NCBI GenBank assembly: GCA_947486505.1
Contig: CANKTT010000027.1
Location: 1 to 14,543 of the forward strand
Length of the DNA stretch: 14,543 bases
From: Actinomycetota bacterium
GTDB lineage: Bacteria; Actinomycetota; Actinomycetes; S36-B12; UBA5976
Direction: 5' to 3'
The notes below the pieces were generated by a model. The model ran no database searches. It was not told the DNA's origin and was given only the letters and a program-made list of their open reading frames with translations. The position numbers and the translations under genes are program-made. Shown here one piece after another: positions 13,195 to 14,543 of this stretch; position 1 is the stretch's first letter; each line of letters starts with the position of its first letter.

Positions 13195-13224
13195 CTGCAG
13201 GTAAGCAACTGCAGGTAAGCAACT
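13183..13224 (+). repeat. Three tandem 14-bp copies spanning the ino1 stop codon
   Basis: GCAGGTAAGTAACT (13183-13196) is followed by two identical copies of GCAGGTAAGCAACT (13197-13210, 13211-13224). The only difference, T versus C at position 10, creates the TAA stop of ino1 in the first copy. With C there, the frame would extend about eight codons to the next TAA. Confidence 0.85.
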
Positions 13225-13275
13225 TGCTAGAACCGTGGCGCAACGGGTGTAACTATCACAAAAGCGGCCTCCAGT

Positions 13276-13315
13276 ACTAAGGGCTCCTAGTTCAACTAGG
13301 GGCCCTTAGTTTTTT
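13276..13315 (+). terminator. Intrinsic terminator of padR-ino1
   Basis: ACTAAGGGCTCCTAG (13276-13290) pairs with CTAGGGGCCCTTAGT (13296-13310) over 15 bp with one G-T wobble, closing a 5-base loop. TTTTT follows at 13311-13315. No A run precedes it, so it acts on the plus strand. The remaining bases of the ino1-MFS gap show no other element. Confidence 0.92.
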
Positions 13316-13362
13316 CAACTCCCGGTTTGGCATACCGACAATAGTGCGCGAGTAGAGGTAAC

Positions 13363-14543
13363 GTGAATTACGTGTATCGACCAAGTGTTAAATCGTTTTC
13401 GGTTTTGCGACATGCTAATTCACGCGAATTACTTGCGGTTCGGATTTTTGGTCAGGCTGGTGATGGTCTGCTTCAAACTTCCTTAGCAACTTTTGTATTG
13501 TTTTCTCCCCAGCGAGAATCAGATCCTAAAAAGATCGCTTTAGCTTTTGGCATACTTCTTTTGCCGTATTCGGTTGTTGCTCCCTTCGTTGGAATCTTTA
13601 TTGACCGCTGGTCCCGCCGTACTATTTTGATTCGTGCCAACGTAATGCGCGTGCTCACGATGATCGCAGTTGCTGTAGTTATTACTGGAAGTTCGGCCAA
13701 CGTCAGCTTGGCGGTACTGGTTCTAGTTAGTCTTGGCATCAGCAGATTTGTACAGGCTGCGCTATCCGCTTCGCTTCCCCATGTAGTTGACGGAAATGAC
13801 CTGGTTCCAGCTAATGCTCTCTTCCCGACCTTGGGAACAACGGCAGCCTCACTTGCAGCCGCACTTGGGATTGCGACTCAAAATATCCTCGGCAATTCTG
13901 ATTCAATTAATGCAGGTTTGGTTGTCTTCGGTTCGATGCTTGCTGGTATCGCATCATTGATCGCGACTCGAATCACGCCAAAAGACGTTCTTGGTCCGCA
14001 TCTAGTTGAATCGGCAATGCGCGATGAATTTAGAAACGCATTGACTGGCCTAGCTGCTGGGTTCAAATATATGGTCCGCTCTGGCAGAGCTTTGAGCAGT
14101 ATGTTTGCGGTTGCGTTTCAGAGGTGGGCTTTTGGTGCGTTAACAGTGCACGCACTGTTGCTCTCACGAAATTCTTGGCATACCAATACCACGGCCGATC
14201 AAGCGGTGTTAGATTTTGGGCTTTGTGCTGGTGCTGCTGCAACAGGGGCATTCACTGCTGCAATCCTCAGCACATTCTTACTAAGTGATCGCAGAAATAA
14301 GAACAATGCTGCGACAGACCTTTCGCCACATCGCCAATTGCACTTAATTACTGCGATGACAATCGCTGTTGGTATCAGCGTTGTGGTTATTTTTGTTGGC
14401 TACCAAGTGGGAACCTTGCCAGCTGTTTGCGCCACTGCTGCCACGTTAGGTTTTGCTGGTCAGTTATTGAAGATAAATGCTGATACAACAATTCAGCGAA
14501 CCATCGACGATGCACATCGCGGTCGAGTGTTTTCAATCTTTGA
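13363..14543 (+). CDS. Major facilitator superfamily transporter, 3' end outside window
   Basis: An uninterrupted frame of 393 codons runs from GTG at 13363 to the window edge. The protein begins with a cytoplasmic stretch and then FGQAGDGLLQTSLATFVLF, a first helix typical of MFS exporters. Further hydrophobic helices follow; between helices 2 and 3 is the loop GIFIDRWSRRTILIRANVMR, which fits the G-x-x-x-D-R-x-x-R-R motif A of MFS drug-exporter-type carriers. Helix pairs follow near visible residues 105-145, 155-205 and 245-310, with a hydrophilic loop around 310-325. The substrate cannot be told. MFS genes of unknown substrate occur near ino1 in other actinobacteria. TAGAGG lies about five bases before the GTG; a GTG at 13372 is an alternative start. 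It is separated from ino1 by a terminator, so it is its own unit. Confidence 0.85.
   Translation, partial: MNYVYRPSVKSFSVLRHANSRELLAVRIFGQAGDGLLQTSLATFVLFSPQRESDPKKIALAFGILLLPYSVVAPFVGIFIDRWSRRTILIRANVMRVLTMIAVAVVITGSSANVSLAVLVLVSLGISRFVQAALSASLPHVVDGNDLVPANALFPTLGTTAASLAAALGIATQNILGNSDSINAGLVVFGSMLAGIASLIATRITPKDVLGPHLVESAMRDEFRNALTGLAAGFKYMVRSGRALSSMFAVAFQRWAFGALTVHALLLSRNSWHTNTTADQAVLDFGLCAGAAATGAFTAAILSTFLLSDRRNKNNAATDLSPHRQLHLITAMTIAVGISVVVIFVGYQVGTLPAVCATAATLGFAGQLLKINADTTIQRTIDDAHRGRVFSIF

Overview
The window is chromosomal DNA from an actinobacterium of moderate G+C (by eye near or a little below 50%). The assignment rests on gene content and order: a PASTA-domain Ser/Thr kinase, pabA/trpG, a DUF881 protein, crgA, a zinc-box rhomboid, ppiA, rpsF-ssb-rpsR-rplI, a FemX-like ligase with an alanine-racemase-like partner, a PASTA class A penicillin-binding protein with a DUF5318 protein, a PadR regulator, inositol-phosphate synthase (ino1) and an MFS transporter. 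The composition and very tight spacing suggest a streamlined lineage such as the freshwater acI / Nanopelagicales group; that placement is inference.

Layout. 1-1275 (+): 3' end of the kinase gene (pknB type), then pabA. 1290-3776 (-): DUF881 gene, crgA, rhomboid gene and ppiA. 3874-5401 (-): rpsF-ssb-rpsR-rplI, closed by a strong hairpin terminator. 5585-8677 (+): nfo (endonuclease IV), femX and the alr-like gene. 8686-11365 (-): DUF5318 gene and the penicillin-binding protein. 11494-13194 (+): padR and ino1, followed by a strong terminator. 13363-end (+): an MFS transporter that runs off the window. No intergenic gap exceeds 300 bases; no tRNA, rRNA, CRISPR array, insertion sequence or prophage was seen.

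How the genes fit together. Most of the window concerns envelope growth and division: a PASTA kinase sensing peptidoglycan, a divisome membrane protein, an interpeptide-bridge ligase, a PASTA glycosyltransferase/transpeptidase and inositol synthesis for phosphatidylinositol-type lipids. Ribosomal and single-strand-binding proteins and a DNA repair nuclease sit among them. The order matches two blocks that lie about 30 kb apart near the origin in Mycobacterium tuberculosis (ppiA...pknB and ino1...rplI); here they are joined.

The most interesting signals are regulatory. Five genes (pabA, crgA, nfo, femX and the DUF5318 gene) have a TANNNT -10 hexamer exactly six bases before the start codon, a layout expected of leaderless mRNAs. 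The rpsF leader can fold so that CCTCCT pairs with the AGGAGG ribosome binding site around a stable hairpin, a candidate S6:S18 autoregulatory element. A long inverted repeat covers the padR promoter. Three DnaA-box-like 9-mers cluster around the crgA/DUF881 junction.
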